Shown: positions 7,811 through 14,645 of the stretch, one piece after another
How the letters are laid out: each line of letters opens with the position of its first letter
Position numbering within the stretch: position 1 is the first letter of the stretch
Made by a program: the position numbers and the translations under genes
Assembly: GCA_002704185.1 (NCBI GenBank)
Contig: PAFP01000023.1
Span: forward strand, 1 to 14,645
Reading direction: 5' to 3'
Source of the DNA: Candidatus Pelagibacter sp.
Lineage (GTDB): Bacteria > Pseudomonadota > Alphaproteobacteria > Pelagibacterales > Pelagibacteraceae
Length of the DNA: 14,645 nucleotides
Notes under the pieces: generated by a model
Database searches by the model: none
What the model saw: only the letters and a program-made list of their open reading frames with translations
What the model was told of the DNA's origin: nothing

Positions 7811-8443
7811 AATATACTTGTTTAAAGTATCGTTGAACTCATCATCTTTATTAGAAAAAGAATGGTTAGCATTATCTAATTCGTTAAATTCTACAGTAAT
7901 ATTTTTTTGATTAACTAACTTGATTTTTAATTGTTCAATAGACTCTTTTGGAACTAATTGGTCATTATTTCCATAAACTACTAATCCTGAAGTTGGACAG
8001 GGTGCTAAAAAATTAAAATCAAATATATTTGGCTGAGGAGAAATTGCAATAAAACGAAAAATTTCTGGTCTTCTCATTAATAATTGCATGCATATTAAAG
8101 CACCAAATGAAAAACCAATTACCCAACTTTCGTTTGAATTAGGATTGTTTCTTTGCACAAAATCTAGTGCAGCCGCTGCATCAGCTAACTCACCAAGACC
8201 ATTTTCAAACTTACCTTCACTTCTTCCAACACCTCTAAAGTTAAATCTGCAAACTGAGAAACCATTTTTTAAGAATGTGTGGTATGAGTTATAAACTACT
8301 TTGTTGTTCATCGTTCCCCCATATTCTGGATGCGGATGTAGAATTAAAGCTATAGGTGCGTTGTCTTTCTTACTTTGTATGTATTTAGCCTCTAATTTAC
8401 CATCTGGACCATTGATAAATACTTCAGAATTCGCGTGCTTCAT
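7787..8443 (-). CDS. Small alpha/beta hydrolase (COG2945-like)
   Basis: A 218-residue single-domain alpha/beta hydrolase of the group with an N-terminal HPHPEYGGTMNNKVV signature (residues 36-50), which contributes to the oxyanion region, followed by FNFRGVGRSEG (68-77). The triad can be placed as Ser112 in GFSFGA, Asp161 in VYGNNDQLVP and His194 in NANHSFS. No signal peptide or membrane segment is seen, so it is probably cytoplasmic. The substrate cannot be inferred; esterase or acyl-hydrolase activity is typical of the fold. The start ATG at 8443-8441 has no Shine-Dalgarno. It is transcribed away from sufB, and its upstream region overlaps the suf promoter. Family is secure, function unknown. 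Confidence 0.85.
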   Translation of the reverse strand: MKHANSEVFINGPDGKLEAKYIQSKKDNAPIALILHPHPEYGGTMNNKVVYNSYHTFLKNGFSVCRFNFRGVGRSEGKFENGLGELADAAAALDFVQRNNPNSNESWVIGFSFGALICMQLLMRRPEIFRFIAISPQPNIFDFNFLAPCPTSGLVVYGNNDQLVPKESIEQLKIKLVNQKNITVEFNELDNANHSFSNKDDEFNDTLNKYIKKESRLF

Positions 8444-8462
8444 AAGGTAATATTGATTAAAT

Positions 8463-8490
8463 TTGAAATGTGCTTATATCACAGTATTAT
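8463..8490 (+). promoter_or_regulatory. Probable sigma70 promoter of the suf operon
   Basis: TTGAAA (8463-8468), a 16-bp spacer and TATTAT (8485-8490) place a transcription start near 8497 and a leader of about 33 nt before sufB ATG 8530. A weak AGG (8519-8521) lies 8 bases before the start. The spacer coincides with an inverted repeat. This is a sequence-match prediction in an AT-rich background. Confidence 0.5.
8469..8483. repeat. Inverted repeat in suf promoter spacer, candidate operator
   Basis: TGTGCTTATATCACA has perfect 4-bp outer arms (TGTG/CACA) and five of seven paired positions overall. It fills the space between the candidate -35 and -10, where a bound repressor would block RNA polymerase. 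The spacing is 15 bp, not the 16 bp of a CRP-type site, and I do not recognise the regulator. Confidence 0.35.
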
Positions 8491-8491
8491 A
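8486..8491 (-). promoter_or_regulatory. Consensus -10 element for the divergent hydrolase gene
   Basis: The - strand reads TATAAT exactly, superimposed on the suf -10 hexamer of the + strand. It would start transcription near 8479, about 36 nt from the hydrolase ATG. No good -35 is visible 16-18 bp upstream, only A/T-rich sequence. Confidence 0.35.
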
Positions 8492-8496
8492 AAGTT

Positions 8497-8514
8497 AATT
8501 AAATAAATTTAATT
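8497..8514. repeat. 18-bp perfect inverted repeat at the predicted suf transcription start
   Basis: AATTAAAT-AA-ATTTAATT has perfect 8-bp arms with a 2-bp centre and begins at the predicted +1. It could be an operator. Being pure A/T in AT-rich DNA, it could also be chance. Confidence 0.35.
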
Positions 8515-8529
8515 CTATAGGTAAATAAA

Positions 8530-9981
8530 ATGAGTAAAAGCGAAGAACTAATTAAAAAATACCAAGAAAAGTCTGAATATAGTCATGGTTTTGTGACTGA
8601 TATAGAGACTATAAAAGTACCAAAAGGTTTAAATGAAAAAACTATAAAATTTATATCAGACCAAAAAAAAGAGCCTGAGTGGATGTTAAAATGGAGACTA
8701 AAAGCTTTTGAGCGTCTTCAAAAAATTAAAGAGCCTGATTGGCAAAAGCCAAAGTACCCGAAAATAGATTATCAGGACTTGTATTATTATTCAGCTCCAA
8801 AAAGTTTAAAAGATCAACCAAAGTCACTTGATGACATAGATCCTGAGATCAAAAAAACATATGATAAACTTGGAATTCCTTTAGAGGAACAAAAAAGATT
8901 ATCAGGCGTTGCAGTGGATGCAGTATTTGATTCAGTGTCAGTTGCTACAACTTTTAAAGATCAACTTAAAAAAATTGGAGTAATATTTTGTTCAATATCC
9001 GAAGCAATTAAAGAACATCCTGAATTAGTAAAAAAATACCTAGGCTCTGTTATACCTATAACAGATCATTATTTTGCGACTTTGAATTCTGCAGTTTTTA
9101 CTGATGGTTCATTTGTTTATATTCCACCAGGCGTAAGATGCCCAATGGAACTATCTACATATTTTAGAATTAATGCATCCAACACAGGACAATTTGAAAG
9201 AACTTTAATAATTGCCGACAAAGGAAGTTATGTTAGTTATTTAGAAGGGTGCACTGCCCCAATGAGAGACGAAAATCAGTTGCACGCTGCGAATGTTGAA
9301 TTAATAGCATTAGATGATGCTGAGATAAAATACTCAACAGTTCAGAACTGGTATCCTGGAGATAAAGATGGGAAAGGCGGTATCTACAACTTTGTAACAA
9401 AGCGCGGGCTATGTAAAGGAAAAAACTCTAAAATTTCTTGGACTCAAGTTGAAACAGGTAGTGCAATTACATGGAAATACCCAAGTTGCATATTACAAGG
9501 TGATAATTCTATGGGTGAATTTTATTCAGTTGCAATAACAAATAATTTTCAAAAAGCTGACACAGGAACTAAAATGATACACCTAGGAAAAAATACAAAA
9601 AGTAAAATTATATCAAAAGGTATATCTGCTGGTAATGCCGATAATACTTATAGAGGACTGGTAAGTATTCATCCAAAAGCCAAAGGCGCAAAAAATTTTA
9701 CTCAGTGTGACTCATTATTGGTAGGAAACAAATGTGGCGCACACACTATTCCGTATATTGAAAATAAAAACTCTTCATCTGATGTTGAGCATGAGGCAAC
9801 AACATCAAAAATTAGTGACGATCAATTGTTTTACTGTAGACAAAGAGGACTTAACCAGGAAGAGTCTGTAAGTTTGATTGTAAATGGTTTTTGCAAAGAA
9901 GTATTGCAACAATTACCTATGGAGTTCGCTGTAGAAGCTCAAAAGTTAGTAGGAATTAGCTTAGAAGGCAGCGTTGGATAA
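8530..9981 (+). CDS. sufB: Fe-S cluster scaffold subunit SufB
   Basis: SufB is the scaffold subunit of SufBC2D, on which nascent Fe-S clusters form in the cytoplasm. It accepts persulfide sulfur from SufS by way of its acceptor protein. The 483 residues compare with 495 in E. coli. The beta-helix core includes [19 protein letters not shown] (198-216), SYLEGCTAP (236-244), and the C-terminal run from [18 protein letters not shown] (389-406) to [22 protein letters not shown] (419-440). Cys393 and Glu422 are 29 residues apart, the spacing of E. coli Cys405 and Glu434, which are implicated in cluster assembly. It is first in a seven-gene operon, and its TAA overlaps the sufC ATG by one base. Assignment is certain. 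Confidence 0.98.
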   Translation: MSKSEELIKKYQEKSEYSHGFVTDIETIKVPKGLNEKTIKFISDQKKEPEWMLKWRLKAFERLQKIKEPDWQKPKYPKIDYQDLYYYSAPKSLKDQPKSLDDIDPEIKKTYDKLGIPLEEQKRLSGVAVDAVFDSVSVATTFKDQLKKIGVIFCSISEAIKEHPELVKKYLGSVIPITDHYFATLNSAVFTDGSFVYIPPGVRCPMELSTYFRINASNTGQFERTLIIADKGSYVSYLEGCTAPMRDENQLHAANVELIALDDAEIKYSTVQNWYPGDKDGKGGIYNFVTKRGLCKGKNSKISWTQVETGSAITWKYPSCILQGDNSMGEFYSVAITNNFQKADTGTKMIHLGKNTKSKIISKGISAGNADNTYRGLVSIHPKAKGAKNFTQCDSLLVGNKCGAHTIPYIENKNSSSDVEHEATTSKISDDQLFYCRQRGLNQEESVSLIVNGFCKEVLQQLPMEFAVEAQKLVGISLEGSVG

Positions 9982-10718
9982 TGATAGAAATTAAAAATTT
10001 AAAAACTTCAGTTGAAGAAAAAAAAATCCTAACTGGTTTGAATTTAAAAATTAACAAAGGAGAAGTTCACGCTATAATGGGCCCAAATGGTTCTGGAAAA
10101 AGTACATTATCTTATGCGCTTTCCGGCAAAGAAGGCTATGACGTAACAGGGGAAATTTTATTCAAAAATAAAAATTTATTAGAATTAAATACTGAAGAAC
10201 GTGCACAATCTGGCATATTTTTAGCTTTTCAATATCCCATAGAAATTCCAGGTGTATTTACAAATAATTTTTTAAGAACTTCTTTGAATTCAATAAGGAA
10301 ATCAAAAAATCAAAAAGAACTTAATGCAATAGATTTTTTAAAATTAGTTAAAGAAAAATCTAAAAGTTTAAAAATCAATCAAGAGATGTTGTCTCGACCA
10401 CTTAATGTAGGCTTTTCGGGTGGAGAAAAAAAGAGAAATGAAATTTTACAAATGGCATTAATTGAACCAGAATTTGTAATAATGGATGAAACTGATTCAG
10501 GGTTGGATATTGATGCATTAAAAATAGTTTCAAATGGTGTGAACGCGCTAAGAAATTCAGAGAGATCTTTTTTAATTATTACGCATTATCAACGACTATT
10601 AAATTACATTAAACCTGATTTTGTTCATGTATTATCGAATGGAAAAATTGTTGAAAGCGGTGATTGGAAATTAGCCTTAGAGCTCGAAAATGATGGGTAC
10701 GGAAAATATTTGAATTAA
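9981..10718 (+). CDS. sufC: Fe-S cluster assembly ATPase SufC
   Basis: ABC-type ATPase of the soluble SufBC2D complex; ATP binding and hydrolysis drive conformational change in SufB-SufD during cluster assembly. At 245 residues it has the family length. Walker A is GPNGSGKST (residues 34-42), the Q-loop lies in LAFQYP (81-86), the signature SGGEKKRNE starts at 146, Walker B with its catalytic Glu is IMDETDSGLD (167-176), and the H-loop is THYQRLL with His202. The modified signature SGGEKKRNE and the ETDSGLD Walker B tail are characteristic of SufC rather than transporter ATPases. Starts and stops are TAATG overlaps on both sides, so translation is probably coupled to sufB and sufD. Confidence 0.98.
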   Translation: MIEIKNLKTSVEEKKILTGLNLKINKGEVHAIMGPNGSGKSTLSYALSGKEGYDVTGEILFKNKNLLELNTEERAQSGIFLAFQYPIEIPGVFTNNFLRTSLNSIRKSKNQKELNAIDFLKLVKEKSKSLKINQEMLSRPLNVGFSGGEKKRNEILQMALIEPEFVIMDETDSGLDIDALKIVSNGVNALRNSERSFLIITHYQRLLNYIKPDFVHVLSNGKIVESGDWKLALELENDGYGKYLN

Positions 10719-11956
10719 TGAGCCAAATTACCTCAGAAATTGAAAAATGTTTTGCCAATTTAGTTAATAACAATGAGTTAAAAGATGTAAATGAAAGAAA
10801 AGAAGAATTCAAAAAATTTAAAAATATCGGAATCCCAAATAATAAATCTGAAAATTGGAAATATTCTTCTTTAGTTAATGATATTAATGAGTTTTCTGAT
10901 TTAAAAATTACCAATAAAAGACAAAAGATAAATTTTAAAAAAAGTTTATTAGATCTTAATCACGATAAAATTTTTCTTGTTGACGGAGCGTTATATGATG
11001 CTGAATTAAATCAAGAGGGTATAAAGTTATCTGAATTAAAAAATTTTAAAAAAATTGAAAATAACAACTCACTTACTTATTTAAATAATGCATTTGCTCG
11101 TGACGGATTTCAATTAGAGGTTAGTGAAAACCTAAAAGTAAAAAAACCTATAATTATCTATAACTATTTTACGGAAAATTTGTCGCCATTTTCGTTTATT
11201 AATATTAAAAATAGTTTTATTCTTAATGAAAATTCAGAATTAGTTATATATTTTAATAATATTTTTTTGAGTGATAAAAAATATTTTTGTAACAACGTTA
11301 CTAATATAGATGTTAAGAATAAAGCGGTATTGAAAAAATATCTGTCACACGAACATAATAAAAATTCTTCTTTATATAACTTTTATAATATTAACATAAG
11401 TGAGCACGCTAAATTTGAATATTTTAATTACATCCAAGACACATTTTCTTGCAGAGACGAAATATATGCTAATTTAAATGGTAGTAATTCTTTTGTATCT
11501 CTTATAAATCTCGAAAATTTAAATCAAAATTATAATCATGAATCAAAATGGATAATTAACCATAATAAGCCTAACACGAAAAGCTCTCAATTTTTGAAAT
11601 CAGCCTTGCACGATAAATCAAGTTGTGTATTTCAAGGTAAAATATTCGTGGATTCCGTAGCACAAAAAACTGATGGATATCAATTATCAAGAGCTCTTCT
11701 ACTTTCAGATTTATCTAAATTTACTGCAAAACCTGAATTAGAAATCTATGCGGATGACGTAAAGTGTAGCCATGGTTCTTCATCTGGTAGTGTTGATGAA
11801 GAGTCGCTTTTTTATTTAAGATCTCGAGGTATTAACGAGAAAGATGCAAAAAAAATGATGATCGAAGGTTTTCTTGCAGAGTCAATTAGTAAAATTACTG
11901 ATAAAACCTTTCAGGAAATATTTCTAAATAAACTAGCTTTATCTAATGAATATTAA
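10718..11956 (+). CDS. sufD: Fe-S cluster assembly protein SufD
   Basis: SufB paralogue that pairs with SufB in SufBC2D and is needed for iron entry and complex stability. The 412 residues compare with 423 in E. coli. The N-terminal half is poorly conserved and rich in Asn and Lys, with the typical SENWKYSS segment (44-51). The C-terminal signature is strong: EIYADDVKCSHGSSSGSVDE (342-361) followed by SLFYLRSRGI (363-372). His352 in CSHG corresponds to the functionally important E. coli His360. The first ATG overlaps the sufC stop by one base. Its end overlaps sufS by 11 bases. Certain from motif and context. Confidence 0.96.
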   Translation: MSQITSEIEKCFANLVNNNELKDVNERKEEFKKFKNIGIPNNKSENWKYSSLVNDINEFSDLKITNKRQKINFKKSLLDLNHDKIFLVDGALYDAELNQEGIKLSELKNFKKIENNNSLTYLNNAFARDGFQLEVSENLKVKKPIIIYNYFTENLSPFSFINIKNSFILNENSELVIYFNNIFLSDKKYFCNNVTNIDVKNKAVLKKYLSHEHNKNSSLYNFYNINISEHAKFEYFNYIQDTFSCRDEIYANLNGSNSFVSLINLENLNQNYNHESKWIINHNKPNTKSSQFLKSALHDKSSCVFQGKIFVDSVAQKTDGYQLSRALLLSDLSKFTAKPELEIYADDVKCSHGSSSGSVDEESLFYLRSRGINEKDAKKMMIEGFLAESISKITDKTFQEIFLNKLALSNEY

Positions 11957-13163
11957 AGATATTAAAAACAGTTTTCCTATATTTAAAAAAAAAGTAAATG
12001 GAAAAAAATTAGTATATTTGGATAGTGCCAATTCCTCTCAAAAACCCCAAACCGTTATAGACTCGCTAAGTAAATTTTATAGCGAAGATTTTGCGAATGT
12101 TGGAAGAGGAATTTATACACTAGCTGCTAATGCTTCAGAGCAATACGAAAGCACAAGGAAAGAATTAAAAAAATTTATAAATGCATCTGACCAAAGTGAA
12201 ATAATATTTACAAAAAATTCTACAGAGTCTTTAAATCTTGTTGCAAATTGTTTTGGTACAAAATTTATTAACGAGGGAGATGAAATTATATCCACCGAAC
12301 TTGAGCATCACGCAAATTATGTTCCTTGGCATTTTTTAAGGAAGAAAAAAGGAGCAATAATAAAATTTATTCCAATTGACGAAAAAGGAAATTTGAAATT
12401 ACATGAAATAGAGAAGTTAATTACTGATAGAACTAAAATTATTAGTTTAACACACATGTCAAATGTCACAGGAACTATTGTAGATATCAAAAAAGTAGTT
12501 GAAATTGCAAAAAAACGTCAAATACCTGTTTGTGTTGATGGTACTCAGGGAGCAGCACATTTAGATTTAAATCTAAAAGATTTAGATTGTGATTTTTATG
12601 CATTCTCGGGACATAAAATGTATGGCCCAACTGGAGTTGGTATTTTAAATATTAAATACAAGTGGATAGATGTTTTTGAACCTTATATTGGAGGTGGAGG
12701 CATGATTGACAATGTTTCAAAAGATAATGTTGACTATGCCAAGGGTGCATGGAAGTTTGAAGCTGGAACAATGCCTACAGCTGAAATAATTGCATTAAAT
12801 AAATCTATAGAATTTATCAATTCTATAGGAAAAAAAAATATAATTGAACATGAGACTGATTTGACGACTAAAGCTTTGAAAGAACTAAAAAGCATTGACA
12901 CTATTGAATTGGTTGGAGATCCTACTAATCGTGGAGGTGTATTTTCTTTCAATATTAAAGACATACATTCTCATGATGTTTCAACAATATTTGACTCTGA
13001 AGGCATTGCTGTTAGAGGAGGACACCATTGTTGTCAAATTTTACACGATAAATTAAATTTAAATTCTTCAGTAAGAGTATCTTTTGGTGTTTATAACGAT
13101 GAAAATGATATCAATATTCTTTTGAAAGGGATTGAAAAGTGCCAATCGATTTTTAAAAAATGA
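11946..13163 (+). CDS. sufS: Cysteine desulfurase SufS (SufU-partner type)
   Basis: PLP-dependent group II cysteine desulfurase that takes sulfur from L-cysteine as an enzyme persulfide. 405 residues. PLP-binding Lys224 is in SGHKMYGPTG; Asp198 and Gln201 (VDGTQ), His121 and Arg377 each lie two positions before the E. coli SufS counterparts. Catalytic Cys362 is in RGGHHCCQ, matching E. coli Cys364. His343 in HSHDV lies 19 residues before the catalytic Cys, the position of B. subtilis SufS His342, which takes the zinc from SufU. E. coli SufS, which uses SufE, has Tyr there. This fits the sufU gene directly downstream. Unusual features are a second cysteine (Cys363) right after the catalytic one, and Ile365 where Pro is usual. 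The start overlaps sufD by 11 bases and the end overlaps sufU (ATGA). Confidence 0.97.
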   Translation: MNIKDIKNSFPIFKKKVNGKKLVYLDSANSSQKPQTVIDSLSKFYSEDFANVGRGIYTLAANASEQYESTRKELKKFINASDQSEIIFTKNSTESLNLVANCFGTKFINEGDEIISTELEHHANYVPWHFLRKKKGAIIKFIPIDEKGNLKLHEIEKLITDRTKIISLTHMSNVTGTIVDIKKVVEIAKKRQIPVCVDGTQGAAHLDLNLKDLDCDFYAFSGHKMYGPTGVGILNIKYKWIDVFEPYIGGGGMIDNVSKDNVDYAKGAWKFEAGTMPTAEIIALNKSIEFINSIGKKNIIEHETDLTTKALKELKSIDTIELVGDPTNRGGVFSFNIKDIHSHDVSTIFDSEGIAVRGGHHCCQILHDKLNLNSSVRVSFGVYNDENDINILLKGIEKCQSIFKK

Positions 13164-13618
13164 GTAATATTGAATTATATAAAGAAATTATATTAAAAAA
13201 TAGTCAATCACCTTTTAATAAAAATAAAATTTTAAATTGTACGCACACTTCCAAAGGTAATAATCCTTTATGTGGCGACAATGTTGAAATGTTTGCTAAT
13301 ATTAAAGATAAGAAAATTCATGAAATTTCTTTTTTAGGTGATGGATGCGCGATATCTATAGCTTCTGCATCAGTTTTGACTCAGATTTTAAAAGGGAAAA
13401 CCATTGAACAATCATATGAATTAATTCAAAAATTTAATAAAATGATAGAAAGCAAACAAGTATTTCAGGAAATAAAATATTTAAATAACGAACATTTCGA
13501 TTTAATCAGATCTTTTGAGTCAATAAGTAATTTTCCAATGCGTAGAAAATGTGCTACATTATCTTGGTTGACTTTGGATTCAGCACTTAATAAAAAAAAA
13601 AATATAATATTGACATAA
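13160..13618 (+). CDS. sufU: SufU-type zinc-dependent sulfur acceptor (NifU/IscU N-terminal family)
   Basis: Accepts persulfide from SufS and passes it to SufBCD, replacing SufE. 152 residues. Ligands are Cys38 and Asp40 in NPLCGD, Cys63 in GDGCAISIASAS, and Cys131 in RRKCATLSW. The first two cysteines are 25 apart as in B. subtilis SufU (Cys41/Cys66). The second and third are 68 apart (62 in B. subtilis, 43 in E. coli IscU), so the insertion that separates SufU from IscU is present. The residue before the last Cys is Lys, not the His of IscU. No HscA/HscB-binding LPPVK motif is seen. These points favour the Zn-type SufU over a cluster scaffold. It begins in an ATGA overlap with the sufS stop. 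SufU is best known from Firmicutes and Actinobacteria. Family is certain; SufU rather than IscU is strongly supported. Confidence 0.92.
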   Translation: MSNIELYKEIILKNSQSPFNKNKILNCTHTSKGNNPLCGDNVEMFANIKDKKIHEISFLGDGCAISIASASVLTQILKGKTIEQSYELIQKFNKMIESKQVFQEIKYLNNEHFDLIRSFESISNFPMRRKCATLSWLTLDSALNKKKNIILT

Positions 13619-13621
13619 AAT

Positions 13622-13933
13622 ATGGATGAAAATAAAAGTAAATTAATTGATAAGATTGTCGAAAAACTAAAGACAGTCTATGATCCTGAAATACCAGTTG
13701 ATATTTATGAACTAGGTTTAATATATGATGTTAAAGTAGATGGAAAAAAAGCATCGTTAGATATGACACTTACAAGCCCACATTGTCCCGTAGCTGAAAT
13801 TTTGCCTAATCAAGTAAAAAAAGCTGTTGAGGGAGTTGAGGATTTAGATGAGGTAATTGTAAAAGTTGTTTGGGAACCACCTTGGGATAAAACAAAAATG
13901 TCTGAAGCAGCAAGATTACAACTCAATTTATAA
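13622..13933 (+). CDS. sufT: SufT, MIP18/DUF59 family Fe-S maturation protein
   Basis: Small DUF59 (MIP18) protein of the kind found in SUF operons, thought to help mature Fe-S proteins rather than build clusters de novo. 103 residues. It shows VYDPEIPVDIYELGLIYDV (19-37), LTSPHCPVAEILP (50-62) with the conserved Cys55, and the C-terminal signature VVWEPPWDKTKMSEAARLQL (82-101), which is typical of SufT rather than the phenylacetate-pathway PaaD. His54 replaces the Gly often found before the Cys-Pro. It lies three bases after sufU and three before sufA, with no Shine-Dalgarno visible. The molecular role is less defined than for its neighbours. Confidence 0.93.
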   Translation: MDENKSKLIDKIVEKLKTVYDPEIPVDIYELGLIYDVKVDGKKASLDMTLTSPHCPVAEILPNQVKKAVEGVEDLDEVIVKVVWEPPWDKTKMSEAARLQLNL

Positions 13934-13936
13934 TAA

Positions 13937-14275
13937 ATGACATCAAATGTTTTAAATATATCTAAAAGTGCTTCGGTAAAAATTAAAGAAATTTTATCTG
14001 ATAAAAATAATTTGGATAAAATTGGATTAAGAATTACTGTCAAATCTGGGGGATGTGCAGGTTTAACATATGACATGTCTTATGTGAGTTCTTTAAATGA
14101 TAATGATGAAATTGTTGAGAATGATGGTGTAAAAATTTTTATAGATCAAAAAGCATTAATTTATCTTATGGGAACAGTCATGGACTATAAAACTGACAAA
14201 TTTTCAAGTTCCTTCGTTTTCAAAAATCCTAATGAAATAGAAAGATGTGGCTGCGGTGAATCATTTAAAATTTAA
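13937..14275 (+). CDS. sufA: A-type Fe-S carrier protein (SufA/IscA family)
   Basis: Receives clusters from SufBCD and delivers them to apo-proteins. 112 residues. The three ligand cysteines are present: Cys40 in SGGCAGLTYDM, and Cys104 and Cys106 in RCGCGESF near the C-terminus. The family cannot be split into SufA, IscA and ErpA from motifs alone; the name comes from its place as last gene of the suf operon. It is separated from sufT by three bases. The stop TAA (14273-14275) lies inside the 3' end of the converging NAD kinase gene. No strong terminator is visible after it. Confidence 0.94.
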   Translation: MTSNVLNISKSASVKIKEILSDKNNLDKIGLRITVKSGGCAGLTYDMSYVSSLNDNDEIVENDGVKIFIDQKALIYLMGTVMDYKTDKFSSSFVFKNPNEIERCGCGESFKI

Positions 14276-14645
14276 ACTGTTCAGCTAAGTTTTTTTCTTT
14301 TAAACCAAATTTTTTATTATAAAGCACTTTAAAAACACTATTTTTTTTTATTCTAATTTTAATTATACTCGCGTTTCTTACTTCTGTATTATCAGCGACA
14401 GCACTTACAGGCCTTTTTTTTACATCAAGATTTTCGATTTTGATTATCGACTTATTTTTAATCTTACTACCATGCCAACCTCTTGGAACAAAGGGACTTA
14501 TTGGAGTGATAGCTAAATTGTTACTATCTAAACTTAGCACTGGGCCTTTAGCTGATAAATTATAGGCTGTACTACCTGCTGGAGTTGCTATTAGCACTCC
14601 ATCTCCTATCAAATTCTTTAACTTTACAACTTTGTTAATAGTAAT
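14265..14645 (-). CDS. nadK: NAD kinase, C-terminal part (start beyond window)
   Basis: ATP-NAD kinase, which makes NADP from NAD in the cytoplasm. The frame is open from the window edge at 14645, so only 126 C-terminal residues are seen. The apparent start at 14612 is a TTG inside the gene. The diagnostic segment is LIGDGVLIATPAGSTAYNLS (residues 12-31 of the visible part), followed by AKGPVLSL and LAITPISPFVPRG, all in family order. The GGDG motif near the N-terminus lies outside. It converges on sufA with an 11-bp overlap of coding ends. Family secure. Confidence 0.94.
   Translation of the reverse strand: MTINKVVKLKNLIGDGVLIATPAGSTAYNLSAKGPVLSLDSNNLAITPISPFVPRGWHGSKIKNKSIIKIENLDVKKRPVSAVADNTEVRNASIIKIRIKKNSVFKVLYNKKFGLKEKNLAEQFKF

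Noticed and set aside
8088..8294. 68-residue + strand open frame
   Set aside because: It is antisense to the conserved core of the alpha/beta hydrolase and has no recognisable feature of its own.
8469..8484. CRP or FNR binding site upstream of sufB
   Set aside because: The arms are 15 bp overall rather than the 16-bp TGTGA-N6-TCACA, and the fifth base is wrong on one side; it also does not fit TTGAT-N4-ATCAA.
13810..14076. 88-residue - strand open frame
   Set aside because: It runs antisense across the sufT/sufA junction, both of which have full family motifs; it is a by-product of low GC.
14274..14297. Terminator hairpin after sufA (AAACT paired with AGTTT, then T run)
   Set aside because: The stem is only 5 bp with a 9-base loop, and it lies within NAD kinase codons rich in Lys, so it is not better than chance here.

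Overview
The window is very AT-rich (about a quarter G+C by eye), densely packed, and entirely housekeeping in character. Gene content, protein motifs, Asn/Lys/Ile-rich composition, near-absence of intergenic DNA and the gene order (PBP1A, RF2, AsmA-like protein, TyrRS, AnmK, hydrolase, SUF operon) suggest a streamlined marine alphaproteobacterium, most likely of the SAR11/Pelagibacterales type. That assignment rests on general familiarity, not on a search. I see no mobile element, CRISPR array, tRNA, rRNA or phage-like segment, and no stretch over 100 bp without a gene.

Region 1 (1-5422, + strand) is one apparent transcription unit. It holds a 5'-truncated class A penicillin-binding protein (mrcA), prfB (release factor 2) overlapping it by one base, and a 746-residue membrane-anchored AsmA/YhdP-like protein. 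prfB carries the classical RF2 programmed +1 frameshift site: an internal AGGAG, then CTT TGA C at 2148-2154. The true gene therefore starts at 2097 and its first 18 codons lie in a different frame from the rest.

Region 2 (5426-8443) has tyrS on the - strand, converging on the AsmA-like gene with 3 bp between them. anmK (anhydro-MurNAc kinase) diverges from tyrS across 52 bp. An alpha/beta hydrolase on the - strand has a stop codon that overlaps the anmK stop.

Region 3 (8444-14275, + strand) is a complete SUF iron-sulfur cluster operon, sufB-sufC-sufD-sufS-sufU-sufT-sufA. Its genes overlap by 1-11 bases or lie 3 bases apart. SufBCD is the scaffold/ATPase complex, SufS the cysteine desulfurase, SufU the zinc-type sulfur acceptor (in place of SufE), SufT a maturation factor and SufA an A-type carrier. 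The 86-bp divergent region upstream holds a plausible sigma70 promoter with two inverted repeats. No regulator gene (iscR, sufR or similar) is linked.

Region 4 (14265-14645, - strand) is the C-terminal part of NAD kinase, overlapping the end of sufA by 11 bp.

I found no clearly new system. The points most worth a second look are the conserved RF2 frameshift in a genome whose other starts mostly lack Shine-Dalgarno sequences, the SufU-type SUF operon with a matching SufS, the layered palindromes at the suf promoter, and unusual residues in SufS and AnmK.
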